Assembly (NCBI GenBank): GCA_944319915.1
Contig: CALUEY010000012.1
Coordinates: forward strand, 1 to 48,365
Reading direction: 5' to 3'
Length of the DNA: 48,365 bases
Source of the DNA: an uncultured Prevotella sp.
GTDB lineage: Bacteria > Bacteroidota > Bacteroidia > Bacteroidales > Bacteroidaceae
Positions 7,981-15,887 of this stretch are shown here, piece by piece (the first letter of the stretch is position 1; every line of letters starts with the position of its first letter). Position numbers and translations under genes: made by a program. The notes under the pieces are model-generated. The model worked only from the letters and a program-made list of their open reading frames with translations, was not told where the DNA came from and did no database searches.

Positions 7981-8077
7981 CCCGCCAACCGTGGCGGGAT
8001 GGCCGCGCGCCCATGCGCGCCCATGCACACAGCCGGCGAGGCGAAAGTTCTTTCTCGTTCGCCGGGATGATGCTTAC
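7981..8077 (-). promoter_or_regulatory. Structured 5' leader of the queuosine operon
   Basis: On the minus strand, between the -7 box at 8092 and the start at 7943, there are two structured parts. CCGGCGA (8066-8060 region) can pair with TCGCCGG, or the overlapping GGCGA can pair with TCGCC instead; these pairings exclude each other. Closer to the gene, CCCGCC and GGCGGG form a 6-bp stem (7981-7998). I could not fit it to a preQ1-I, -II or -III aptamer by eye. Function is inferred only from position and foldability. Confidence 0.35.
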
Positions 8078-8084
8078 CAGCCTG

Positions 8085-8092
8085 CAAAGGTA
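8085..8092 (-). promoter_or_regulatory. Bacteroidetes -7 box for yhhQ-queF
   Basis: TACCTTTG on the minus strand, giving a leader of about 140 bases. A T-run (TTTTTAT) lies directly upstream, but no canonical TTTG -33 box is seen. Confidence 0.55.
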
Positions 8093-8334
8093 ATAAAAAT
8101 CCCGCACTTATGGAGCCCGAGCGGGCGCTTTTCTGCCAAAACACCGAAGACAAGGCTTGCAGGCCACGCCCACTGCACTGTGACGAGGCGCCACGGCTGC
8201 GAAAATCCCAATCTGGAATCCGCATCGGAAATGTAAAGAAAATGTGCCGAAAAAAGCATCGCCACAAACTGGCAAAATAGAAACGAGGCTGCGCCCCGCG
8301 GCCCGTTTTGGCTCAACAAAGCAGCCACCTTGAT

Positions 8335-8422
8335 GCAAAACACGTCGTTCGGCATTGCAAAAGAGGCCGTATTGGAAGGCCAAACGGCACATATCATAAC
8401 GCCAAACGGCACATTCCGCAAG
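8335..8422. repeat. 22-bp-period repeat array A (four units)
   Basis: Units start at 8335, 8357, 8379 and 8401, exactly 22 bases apart. Each begins GCAAAA or GCCAAAC; the first two keep a CGT half-site core followed by TCGGC or ATTGG. A degenerate fifth unit may run to 8444. It is the most degraded of five related arrays (others at 18455, 24041, 33287, 47975). It sits in an 800-base gene-free interval (7944-8745) in which I find no supportable gene. Confidence 0.7.
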
Positions 8423-8673
8423 CCACAAAAGCACCCCAAAAGGCAGATTTCAAGTATTTTTGCCATCGTTTTGCCCCTTTCGGCAACTGAAAAATCGGCA
8501 CACCAACACCGCAACCCACTTAGTGTCAGCAACTTACGCAAACCGTTGCGAGGTTCCGCCATTTGCATGCGGATGGGAAACCAGACAGGAACAAGCCATT
8601 CCCCGAAGCTGCTTAATAAACATTTTTCAATGCGAGCCAAAGGGCTGCGCCACCATAGAGGCACAACAACAAA

Positions 8674-8712
8674 ACTGCCCCGGAAGCCATGCAAATGCGC
8701 TTCCGGGGCAGT
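8674..8712 (-). terminator. Terminator of the rplY-purN operon
   Basis: A perfect 14-bp stem (ACTGCCCCGGAAGC at 8674-8687 with 8699-8712) with an 11-base loop, followed on the minus strand by TTTTGTTGTTG. It lies 34 bases past the purN stop. Confidence 0.85.
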
Positions 8713-8745
8713 ATTCACCATGGATGAGCTTGCATCCAAAACTTG

Positions 8746-9318
8746 TCAGGCCAGCCCCTTGATCACCCGCTCTATCACTTCAGGATAGTAACGCTGCTCA
8801 AGGCGGTGCACCGAGGCCGCTATGTCGTCGGGGGTGTCGGTAGGCAACACGGGGGTCTTGGCCTGGAAGATTATCTCGCCGCCGTCGCACACGTTGCTCA
8901 CGTAGTGAATGGTGATGCCCGTCTCCTTGTCGCCCGAGGCCCGCACGGCCTCATGCACGTGGTGGCCATACATCCCCTTGCCGCCATACTTGGGCAGCAA
9001 TGCGGGGTGGATGTTGACTATGCGGCGCTGATAGCGCTCCGTAAGGAAGGGCGGCACCATGAGCAAGAAGCCGGCCAGCACTATGAAGTCGATGCCATGG
9101 CGCGACATCATCCCCATGAGCTTGGCCTCGTTGGCAAAGTCGGCCTTGCCCATGACCTCCGTAGGCACGCCCAGGCGGGCGGCGCGCACAAGGGCGAAAG
9201 CGTCGGCGCGGTTGCTCAGCACGAGGGCCACGCGCACAGACTGGCTTGCGGAAAAGTGGCGTATGATGTTCTCGCAGTTGGTGCCGCTGCCCGAAACGAA
9301 TATTGCCAGGTTTACCAT
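8746..9318 (-). CDS. purN: Phosphoribosylglycinamide formyltransferase PurN
   Basis: This 190-residue enzyme transfers a formyl group from 10-formyl-tetrahydrofolate to GAR in purine synthesis. The phosphate-binding SGSGTNCENII motif, the catalytic Asn/His in VNIHPALLPKYGG and the catalytic Asp in VCDGGEII are all visible, and the length is typical. The ATG at 9318 overlaps the stop of the upstream lipoprotein gene (TGATG). It is the last gene of a five-gene unit and is followed by a strong terminator. Confidence 0.95.
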   Translation of the reverse strand: MVNLAIFVSGSGTNCENIIRHFSASQSVRVALVLSNRADAFALVRAARLGVPTEVMGKADFANEAKLMGMMSRHGIDFIVLAGFLLMVPPFLTERYQRRIVNIHPALLPKYGGKGMYGHHVHEAVRASGDKETGITIHYVSNVCDGGEIIFQAKTPVLPTDTPDDIAASVHRLEQRYYPEVIERVIKGLA

Positions 9319-10427
9319 CAGGGCAGCGCGGTGTAGTAGTCGAACGTGTATGTCACCCTTGCGCCGTCCTTGTCGGTGACGGTCATCGTGTTTACGCTCT
9401 TGTCGGCGTTGAGCGTAGTTGCCACGGTGTACTTGCCGTCGGTAGCCGCCGCCTCGGAGATGATCTTGCTGCCGCGCGCGTCGCGGAACAAGGCTATGAG
9501 CTGGTAGGGGTTGCACTCCTCAACGCCGAGCAGCAGCTGGTTTACGTCCACTGTCTGGCAGCGGTTGCTGTTCTCGCTGTAGCTTAGCTTGAGTCGCTCC
9601 AGGCGCTGGGTGCCGTCGGCCCTGCGGTGTAGCCAGCTGAGGCTGTCGGCAGTGTACTCCCCGTCGGCCTCACCCGTGCGGAAGCTGCCATTGGTGTAGA
9701 GCAGGGCTTGGGCCATGACCTCGCCGCCGGCGGCATGGCGCTCAACGTTGAACGCCTCATAGCTCCCTGGCAGCATGAGCTGCTGGTAATAGCCCACGGT
9801 GTCGGTCTGCGAGGCAATCCGCTCGGGCTGGTAGCCCTGGTCGCACGTGCCGCGCAGGGTTGTCCTGCCGTCGGTAACGGCTATGGAAGAGTCTTTCACA
9901 CCGTATGTTATTTCGAGGCGGCTGATGGTGGCGCCGGCCTTCTCAATGAGGAGCATGGTGGGGCGGCTGAGCGTGTCGTAGCGCAGCGAAATGCTGCTGC
10001 CGTCGTCGCCGGTGATGGCGCTAACGAGTGGCGAGCTGCCAAGGCTGCCGTCGCCACGGGTGGCATGCTGCCACAGGCGGAACGACCAATACACATCGCC
10101 GCCGTCTTCGTCGTCCCTCACGGTGAAGAGCGAGGAGCGCGCCGAGCCGGTGGTGTTGGCCGAAAGGCGCACGGGGATGGTGTAGAACATGCCGCCCCGG
10201 CCGCTCGTGGCGGCAAAGCTGCACCACTCGGAGCCTGCACCGGCCTCTATGTGCCACGAGCCGTAGGAGCCAAAGCCCACGTAGGCATAGGCAGTGTTGG
10301 CATAGGCCGCGGTGTTGTTGTTGGCGTTGCCGCCCAAGATGCCGGCGTAAGTGTCGCCTGCGGGGTCGCACGCCACGAGCAAGGGCAGGGCCGCGGCGGC
10401 CACCAACAGTTTTCTCAATGGTTTCAT
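9318..10427 (-). CDS. Lipoprotein with a BACON-like N-terminal domain
   Basis: A 369-residue exported lipoprotein. The N-terminus ends in LPLLVAC, a lipobox with Cys20. Residues about 40-125 contain a BACON-like beta-sandwich (SEWCSFAATSGRGG...IPVRLSANTTGSARSS, FRLWQHA), a fold that binds mucin or carbohydrate in some Bacteroidetes proteins. The rest is a series of beta-strands resembling DUF4595-like/YD-type repeats (YDTLSRP, KLSYSENS, TYTFDYY). Function unknown; probably surface- or periplasm-facing. It sits between housekeeping genes hslR and purN and overlaps purN, so it is likely cotranscribed with them. Confidence 0.75.
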   Translation of the reverse strand: MKPLRKLLVAAAALPLLVACDPAGDTYAGILGGNANNNTAAYANTAYAYVGFGSYGSWHIEAGAGSEWCSFAATSGRGGMFYTIPVRLSANTTGSARSSLFTVRDDEDGGDVYWSFRLWQHATRGDGSLGSSPLVSAITGDDGSSISLRYDTLSRPTMLLIEKAGATISRLEITYGVKDSSIAVTDGRTTLRGTCDQGYQPERIASQTDTVGYYQQLMLPGSYEAFNVERHAAGGEVMAQALLYTNGSFRTGEADGEYTADSLSWLHRRADGTQRLERLKLSYSENSNRCQTVDVNQLLLGVEECNPYQLIALFRDARGSKIISEAAATDGKYTVATTLNADKSVNTMTVTDKDGARVTYTFDYYTALP

Positions 10428-10464
10428 AATCTGATGAAGTTTTTAGTTAAAAGATAATCCTGAA

Positions 10465-10884
10465 TCAATCTTCGTCGTCGGCATCCCAGTCGTCAAAGCC
10501 CTCGAGCGATGGGCCGATGAAAGCGTCGAGCGAGCGGCGCTCTTTCTTCGTGGGGCGGCCGGTGCCGCGGGCGCGGTTGACGAAGCCGCTGATGCGCGTC
10601 ATCTCCAGCAATTCGTACTGTTCGGGGGCGGTGACGTTCTCGTAAATCTGCGGCAGAAGCTTGGCCCCCACCCTCTGCTCTATCGGCTGGAGCACCTTGA
10701 ACGAGTATGTGATGGGAGGCTTGCGCACGCTTACCGTCTCGCCCGCCTTTATCATGTGCGATGGCTTCACATTGGCGCCACCAATGGTGACGCGACCGTT
10801 CTTGCAGGCGTCGGCGGCGATGGAGCGCGTCTTGAAGATGCGCGCCGCCCAGAGCCATTTGTCTATCCTTGCCTCGCTCGCCAT
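10465..10884 (-). CDS. hslR: S4-domain RNA-binding protein, Hsp15-type
   Basis: A 139-residue protein with an N-terminal S4 domain (about 6-65): RIDKWLWAARIFKTRSIA, then GRVTIGG and KAGETVSVRK. It matches Hsp15, which binds stalled 50S subunits still carrying nascent peptidyl-tRNA. The C-terminus is basic then acidic (GRPTKKERRSLDAF, ending DADDED). It directly abuts pth with no gap; the pairing is sensible because peptidyl-tRNA hydrolase acts on the released peptidyl-tRNA. Confidence 0.9.
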   Translation of the reverse strand: MASEARIDKWLWAARIFKTRSIAADACKNGRVTIGGANVKPSHMIKAGETVSVRKPPITYSFKVLQPIEQRVGAKLLPQIYENVTAPEQYELLEMTRISGFVNRARGTGRPTKKERRSLDAFIGPSLEGFDDWDADDED

Positions 10885-11454
10885 TTACTTTTTATTGTTA
10901 TACTGGTTCATCGTGAAGTCTACTCCCGAGAGCACAAAGCTCTTTATCACCTCGCATGCCGTGTCGATGGCAGGCGTGAGCGCCTTAAGCTCGTCGTCGC
11001 TGTAGCGGCCGAGCACCCATTCCACCTGCATGCCGCGCGGGAAGTCGTTGCCAATGCCCACCCGCAGGCGGCAATAACGCTCGGTGCCAAGCACCGACTG
11101 TATGTTGCCCAGGCCGTTGTGGCCGGCATTGCTGCCCGAGGCTTTCAGGCGGAGGGTACCTAAAGGCAGTGCCAGGTCGTCAACAACGACGAGCATCCGC
11201 TCCACGTCTATCTTCTCCTTGGCCAGCCAATAGCGCACGGCGTTGCCGCTGAGGTTCATGAACGTTGACGGCTTGAGCAGGATGAGCTTGCGCCCCCGCA
11301 GGCTGGCCTCGGCCACGAAGCCGTAACGGCGGTCGTCAAAAACAATATTGGACGCTTTTGCAAAAGCGTCCAATACCATGAATCCTGTGTTGTGGCGGGT
11401 CATGTCGTACTCCTGCCCGACATTCCCCAGCCCAACAATCAAGTATTTGTCCAT
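10885..11454 (-). CDS. pth: Peptidyl-tRNA hydrolase
   Basis: A 189-residue cytoplasmic enzyme that cleaves peptidyl-tRNA released prematurely from ribosomes. The family motifs are present: [22 protein letters not shown] with the catalytic His, [21 protein letters not shown] and the GSNAGHNGL loop. The start overlaps the rplY stop as TGATG. Length is normal. Confidence 0.97.
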   Translation of the reverse strand: MDKYLIVGLGNVGQEYDMTRHNTGFMVLDAFAKASNIVFDDRRYGFVAEASLRGRKLILLKPSTFMNLSGNAVRYWLAKEKIDVERMLVVVDDLALPLGTLRLKASGSNAGHNGLGNIQSVLGTERYCRLRVGIGNDFPRGMQVEWVLGRYSDDELKALTPAIDTACEVIKSFVLSGVDFTMNQYNNKK

Positions 11455-12056
11455 CAGTTACCGGCTGCTTCTGCTGCTGCGGCCGAACGCGACGCACGGG
11501 TGGCCTTGACTGAACATACGATGACATCGGCCGGAGTGGCAAGCTCAAGGCCCTCGAAGTGGAGGTCGCCCACCTTGATGCTCTTGCCGAGCTGCAGCGA
11601 GGTGACATCAATGTCGAGGTGCTCGGGGATAACCTGGTAAGGAGCAGTGACGTTGATCTTGCGGATGGAGAGGTTGATGCGGCCACCATCACGCACACCT
11701 TGGGCAAGTCCGTTGAGCTTGACGGGGATTCCGATGGTGATTGGCTTCTGGTCGTTGACCTCATAGAAGTCTACGTGGAGTACAGCGTCGGTAACGGGGT
11801 GGAACTGCAACTCCTTGAGCACGGCTGTGTGGCTCTCGCCATCGATGACGAGGTTTATCACATAGATGTGGGGAGTGTAGACAATCTTGCGAAGCTCCCG
11901 CTCCGACACTGCGAAGGAAAGGGCAACGGGCAGGCCGTCCTCACCCCTCTTCTCACCATACACGTTGCAGGGAACCATGCCTTCCTTGCGGAGCAGTTTC
12001 GTGGCTTTCTTGCCAGTCTCGGCACGCTTTGTGCCTTCGAGCGTAATCTCTTTCAT
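11454..12056 (-). CDS. rplY: 50S ribosomal protein L25/general stress protein Ctc
   Basis: A 200-residue L25 of the long (TL5/Ctc) type, which binds 5S rRNA. The N-terminal L25 domain begins with [20 protein letters not shown] and continues to about residue 95; a C-terminal beta-domain ([13 protein letters not shown] onward) follows, ending in an Ala/Glu-rich tail. It leads the operon rplY-pth-hslR-lipoprotein-purN. Confidence 0.96.
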   Translation of the reverse strand: MKEITLEGTKRAETGKKATKLLRKEGMVPCNVYGEKRGEDGLPVALSFAVSERELRKIVYTPHIYVINLVIDGESHTAVLKELQFHPVTDAVLHVDFYEVNDQKPITIGIPVKLNGLAQGVRDGGRINLSIRKINVTAPYQVIPEHLDIDVTSLQLGKSIKVGDLHFEGLELATPADVIVCSVKATRASRSAAAAEAAGN

Positions 12057-12148
12057 TTCTTAAATGTGTTACTCTAAATTAAGTTTTAATCTCGGTTGCT
12101 TAATTCACCATCACACGAATATACATCGATGTGCTTGAAAAAGCGGTG

Positions 12149-12179
12149 CAAAGGTAGTCGTTTTTATCCAAACGGGCAA
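12149..12179 (-). promoter_or_regulatory. Bacteroidetes promoter for the rplY operon
   Basis: Minus strand: TTG at 12179-12177 and TACCTTTG at 12156-12149 with 20 bases between. The leader is about 85 bases. It faces the divergent nusB promoter 60 bases away. Confidence 0.75.
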
Positions 12180-12217
12180 GTATTATCTAAAAAAAACTCA
12201 ATATGATAACGTATTTC

Positions 12218-12248
12218 TTGCATCATAAAGGATTTTTATCTAAATTTG
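12218..12248 (+). promoter_or_regulatory. Bacteroidetes promoter for the nusB operon
   Basis: TTG at 12218-12220 and TAAATTTG at 12241-12248 with 20 bases between; nusB starts 65 bases further on. Confidence 0.75.
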
Positions 12249-12313
12249 CACTCGATGGCCAGCGAAAGCCGGGCCAGGCATAAGCAAGGATTAGAGAATC
12301 TACATCTGAAGAT

Positions 12314-13354
12314 ATGATCAACCGAGAAATAATAAGGATAAAGATAGTCCAGTTAACCTACGCGTACTATCAAAACGGCAACAAGAACATCGACACCGCC
12401 GAGAAAGAGCTGTTCTTCAGTCTCTCGAAGGCCTATGACCTCTACAACTACCTGCTCGCACTCATCGTGAGCATAACGAAGGAGGCCCGGAAGCACCTCG
12501 AACTGGCACAGGCCAGGGCCAAGCGCGAAGGCACGCAACTGCCATCGCAGAAGTTCGCATACAACAGGTTTGCGCTCCAACTCGAAGAGAACAAGATGCT
12601 CAACGACTTCATGGAGACGCAGAAAAAGACATGGGACAACGACGTTGAGTTCATAAAGAAACTTTACAAGCAAATAACCGACAGCCAGATTTACAACGAC
12701 TACATGGCCAGCACGGAGGACTCATACGCCGCCGACCGCGAGCTGTGGCGCAAGATATACCGCACCCTCATACAGGAAAACGAGGAGCTGGACGCCCTGC
12801 TTGAGGAACAAAGCCTCTATTGGAACGACGACAAGGAGATAGTGGACACTTTCGTGCTCAAGACAATAAAACGATTCGACGAGAAAAACGGAGCCAAGCA
12901 GGAACTGCTGCCCGAATATGACAACGAGGAAGACCGCGACTACGCACGCAAACTCTTCCGCGCCACCATAATGAACGCCGACGAATACCAAAGATACATG
13001 AGCGAGGCGTCGCACAACTGGGACTTCAACCGACTGGCCTACATGGACATCGTGATAATGCAGATAGCACTGGCGGAAATCATGACGTTCCCGACGATTC
13101 CCATAAGCGTCACCATCAACGAGTTCGTAGACATCGCCAAGCTCTACAGCACACCGCGCAGCGGAGGCTACATCAACGGAATGCTCGATGCCATCGCACG
13201 GCACCTGATAAACACCGGGCGCCTAATGAAGCACATGAACGAGCCAAAGAACCTTAAGGAGAAGACTCCCGAGGCCAACGCCGACGCAAAGGCAGGGGAA
13301 CCGGCAACGCCAGGAGGCAATGAGCCTGAGGCCGAGCCTGAAAACGAAAACTAA
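12314..13354 (+). CDS. nusB: Transcription antitermination factor NusB, extended Bacteroidetes form
   Basis: A 346-residue protein, over twice the usual length (about 140). The NusB fold is recognisable in the C-terminal part (FRATIMNADEY, WDFNRLAYMDIVIMQIALAEI, PISVTINEFVDIAKLY, GGYINGMLDAIARHL). The first ~200 residues hold an extra helical NusB-like half typical of Bacteroidetes. A low-complexity acidic tail (about 310-346) ends the protein. NusB with NusE nucleates antitermination complexes on rRNA transcripts. It leads an operon with yajC, ybbR, coaE and the DUF5606 gene. Confidence 0.93.
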   Translation: MINREIIRIKIVQLTYAYYQNGNKNIDTAEKELFFSLSKAYDLYNYLLALIVSITKEARKHLELAQARAKREGTQLPSQKFAYNRFALQLEENKMLNDFMETQKKTWDNDVEFIKKLYKQITDSQIYNDYMASTEDSYAADRELWRKIYRTLIQENEELDALLEEQSLYWNDDKEIVDTFVLKTIKRFDEKNGAKQELLPEYDNEEDRDYARKLFRATIMNADEYQRYMSEASHNWDFNRLAYMDIVIMQIALAEIMTFPTIPISVTINEFVDIAKLYSTPRSGGYINGMLDAIARHLINTGRLMKHMNEPKNLKEKTPEANADAKAGEPATPGGNEPEAEPENEN

Positions 13355-13383
13355 CAAAACAACAAATAAAGACAAGCACAAGT

Positions 13384-13704
13384 ATGACTACGACAATCCT
13401 GGCCGCACAGGCCACACAAGGAGGAAGCAGCATGAGCTTCATCATCCTGATGGTCGCCATGTTCGCCATCATGTATTTCTTCATGATTAGGCCGCAACAG
13501 AAAAAGCAGAAAGAAATCCAGAAGTTCCAGAATTCAATAGCCGAGGGAACATCGGTTGTGACGGGCGGAGGCATCTACGGCACGGTGAAGAGGATTGACC
13601 TCGCTGCCAACATCGTGGAAGTGGAGATTGCGCGCGGCGTTGTAATAAAGGCAGACAAGGGCTACATATTCAAAGACCCGACAAGCTCGCAGATTGCAAA
13701 GTAA
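13384..13704 (+). CDS. yajC: Preprotein translocase subunit YajC
   Basis: A 106-residue protein with one N-terminal membrane helix (FIILMVAMFAIMYFFMI) directly followed by the family motif RPQQKKQKE and then a small beta-domain (EGTSVVTGGGIYGTVKRI). It is an auxiliary part of the SecDF-YajC complex in the inner membrane. The nusB-yajC order is common in Bacteroidetes. The next gene begins immediately after its stop. Confidence 0.96.
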   Translation: MTTTILAAQATQGGSSMSFIILMVAMFAIMYFFMIRPQQKKQKEIQKFQNSIAEGTSVVTGGGIYGTVKRIDLAANIVEVEIARGVVIKADKGYIFKDPTSSQIAK

Positions 13705-14685
13705 ATGGGCAGCCGGCGCAACATAAAGGAAATGGCCAGGAACTTCTTGTTCAGCTCAGTGAACAAGGAGTTTCTGACTTTTTTGTTTTTCCTTGCGCTG
13801 GCAGGCATCTTCTGGCTGATGATGACGCTCAACGAAACCTACGAGCAGGAAGTGGAGGTGCCGGTGAGAATCGTCAACGTGCCAAAGAATGTGGTGCTGA
13901 CATCCGACGACACCGACACAATAAAGGTTACACTGCGCGACAAGGGCCTGATGCTCATCAGCTACCTATACGGCGAAGGCACACGCCCAATCACCATAAA
14001 CTTCAAGACATACGCCAAAGGCAACGGCTACAGTGCCATCACCGCAGCCGAACTGCAGCGGCTGACATACCAACAGCTCTCCGCATCAACCAAGATCGTT
14101 GGTTCCAAGCCCGACAAGCTTGAGTTGTTTTACAACTACGGGCTTAGCAAGCGGGTGCCTGTAAAGTGGACGGGGCGAGTGATACCCGAGCATCTTTACT
14201 TCATCTCCCACGTGGAATACTTCCCAGACAGCGTGAGCATCTATGCCTCCAAGGAGAAACTGGACAGCATAAGTGCCATCTACACCGAACCATTGAACTA
14301 CGCCAACTTCCGCGACACGCTCTCAGTAACCTGCAAGCTGCAAAAGATACGCGGCGTGAAGGCCGTGCCAGAAAAGGTGAAAGTGGATTTCCACACCGAC
14401 GTGCTCACCGAAGAGCAAATCGCCGACATACCCATCAATGGCATAAACATGCCCGATGGGAAGGTGCTGCGCACGTTCCCATCAAAAGTCACGGTAAGGT
14501 TCGTTACGGGCGTAAGCCAGTTCAAGGCCATGTCACCGAAAGATTTCGTTGTCGTGGCCGACTACAACGAAATACGCAAGAACCCGTCGGACAAATGCAA
14601 CATCTACCTAAGGGCCATGCCCAACGGCATATCGCGCCCGTCGCTCAACGTCACCCAGGTTGACTATCTAATCGAAGAAGAATGA
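13705..14685 (+). CDS. YbbR-like domain protein
   Basis: A 326-residue protein with one N-terminal membrane anchor (FLTFLFFLALAGIFWLMM) and extracytoplasmic YbbR-type beta-domains; the YbbR signature is seen in YEQEVEVPVRIVNVPKNVVLT and again in later repeats (PDSVSIYASKEKLDSISAIYTEPLN). In other bacteria YbbR/CdaR regulates the CdaA di-adenylate cyclase; here no cdaA is adjacent, so that link is only family knowledge. It begins one base after yajC ends and overlaps coaE by four bases (ATGA). Confidence 0.85.
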   Translation: MGSRRNIKEMARNFLFSSVNKEFLTFLFFLALAGIFWLMMTLNETYEQEVEVPVRIVNVPKNVVLTSDDTDTIKVTLRDKGLMLISYLYGEGTRPITINFKTYAKGNGYSAITAAELQRLTYQQLSASTKIVGSKPDKLELFYNYGLSKRVPVKWTGRVIPEHLYFISHVEYFPDSVSIYASKEKLDSISAIYTEPLNYANFRDTLSVTCKLQKIRGVKAVPEKVKVDFHTDVLTEEQIADIPINGINMPDGKVLRTFPSKVTVRFVTGVSQFKAMSPKDFVVVADYNEIRKNPSDKCNIYLRAMPNGISRPSLNVTQVDYLIEEE

Positions 14686-15236
14686 AAATAGGCATCACCG
14701 GGGGCATAGGGAGCGGGAAAAGCTATGTATGCCACAAGCTGGCAGAGCGGGGCATCACCGTGTACGACTGCGACAGCGCGGCCAAGCGGCTCATGCGCAC
14801 TTCGCCCGTCATCATGGAGTCGCTCACCAAGCTCATAGGCGAAGGCACATACACCGAAGGCCGCCTGGACAAGGCAAAGGTGGCCGCATTCCTCCTCGCC
14901 TCGGAAAGCAACGCCAAGGCCATTGACGCCATAGTGCATCCTGCCGTGGCCGAAGACTTCAAGCTGAGCGGCGCAAGGTGGATGGAATGCGCCATCATCT
15001 ACGAGTCGGGCTTCGACCAACTTGTCGACATGGTAGTGGCAGTGACCGCCCCCGAGAGCCTCCGCCTGCAAAGGGTGATGGCCAGAGACGGAATCACCGA
15101 GGCCAAAGCGCGCGAATGGATGGCGCGGCAGCTGCCGCAGGCCGAGGTGGAGCGCCGCTGCGACTACACCATCATCAACGACGGGCTCCACGACATCGAC
15201 ATCCAAATAGAACAACTTATCAACAAACTGAAATAA
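14682..15236 (+). CDS. coaE: Dephospho-CoA kinase
   Basis: A 184-residue P-loop kinase that performs the last step of CoA synthesis. The Walker A GGIGSGKSYVC, the CoaE-specific YDCDSAAKRLM, the HPAV motif and the lid Arg region LQRVMARDGITEAKAREWM are all present. It overlaps the ybbR gene by four bases, indicating translational coupling. Confidence 0.96.
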   Translation: MKIGITGGIGSGKSYVCHKLAERGITVYDCDSAAKRLMRTSPVIMESLTKLIGEGTYTEGRLDKAKVAAFLLASESNAKAIDAIVHPAVAEDFKLSGARWMECAIIYESGFDQLVDMVVAVTAPESLRLQRVMARDGITEAKAREWMARQLPQAEVERRCDYTIINDGLHDIDIQIEQLINKLK

Positions 15237-15245
15237 ACGACAAGC

Positions 15246-15710
15246 ATGTTACAGACCATCTTATCCATCTCGGGCAAGCCGGGGCTTTACAAACTTGTGT
15301 CAAGGGCAAAGAACAGCCTGATAATCGAAGCACTTGACGAAACCCACCGCAGGCTGCCGGCATTTGCCGCCGACCGCATAACGTCATTGGCCGACATAGC
15401 CATGTTCACCGAAACCGAGGACGTGCCACTGCACAAGGTGCTCACCAGCATAAAGAACCTTGAGCAGGGCAAGCCCGCATCGATAGACTACAGGAAGGCG
15501 TCTGGCGACGAACTGCGTGAATACTTCGCAAAGGTGCTGCCCGACTTCGACCGCGACCGCGTTCACAACAGCGACATCAAGAAGCTGCTGCAGTGGTACA
15601 ACATCCTCGTGGCCAACGGCATCACCGACTTCGACGAGGAGCTTAAGCCCACCGAAGGCGACAACATAGACAACCGTCTGAAAGAGGCCGAGGCACAAGA
15701 GGAAGCCTGA
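15246..15710 (+). CDS. DUF5606 protein
   Basis: A 154-residue cytoplasmic protein matching the Bacteroidetes family DUF5606, with the typical opening LSISGKPGLYKLVSRAKNSL and the later LPDFDRDRVHNSDIKKLLQWYNIL. The C-terminus is acidic. Function is unknown. It is the last gene of the nusB operon and is followed by a strong terminator. Confidence 0.85.
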   Translation: MLQTILSISGKPGLYKLVSRAKNSLIIEALDETHRRLPAFAADRITSLADIAMFTETEDVPLHKVLTSIKNLEQGKPASIDYRKASGDELREYFAKVLPDFDRDRVHNSDIKKLLQWYNILVANGITDFDEELKPTEGDNIDNRLKEAEAQEEA

Positions 15711-15775
15711 CGCCGCCGCCCAAAGCATGGCAACCAGCACGCATTGTGCCGCGCGGGCAGCCATACCACAAGCAC

Positions 15776-15841
15776 CATCCGCCATCGGGAAAGCCCGGCC
15801 ATTGGCCGCCAGCCATTCCCGGTGGCGGATGTCTTTTTTTT
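15776..15841 (+). terminator. Terminator of the nusB operon
   Basis: A 16-bp stem (15776-15791 with 15816-15831, one G-U pair) whose loop contains a small inner hairpin (GGCC-ATT-GGCC), followed by a run of eight T. Textbook intrinsic terminator. Confidence 0.93.
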
Positions 15842-15887
15842 ACGGCGCAAGCCTTTACAACTCTCCCACAACCGCAACCCCACTACA

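Noticed and set aside
8074-8739. 221-codon minus-strand open frame in the yhhQ-purN interval
   Set aside because: Runs through the purN terminator, array A and the yhhQ promoter; sequence has no family resemblance and a Cys/Trp-rich non-coding composition.
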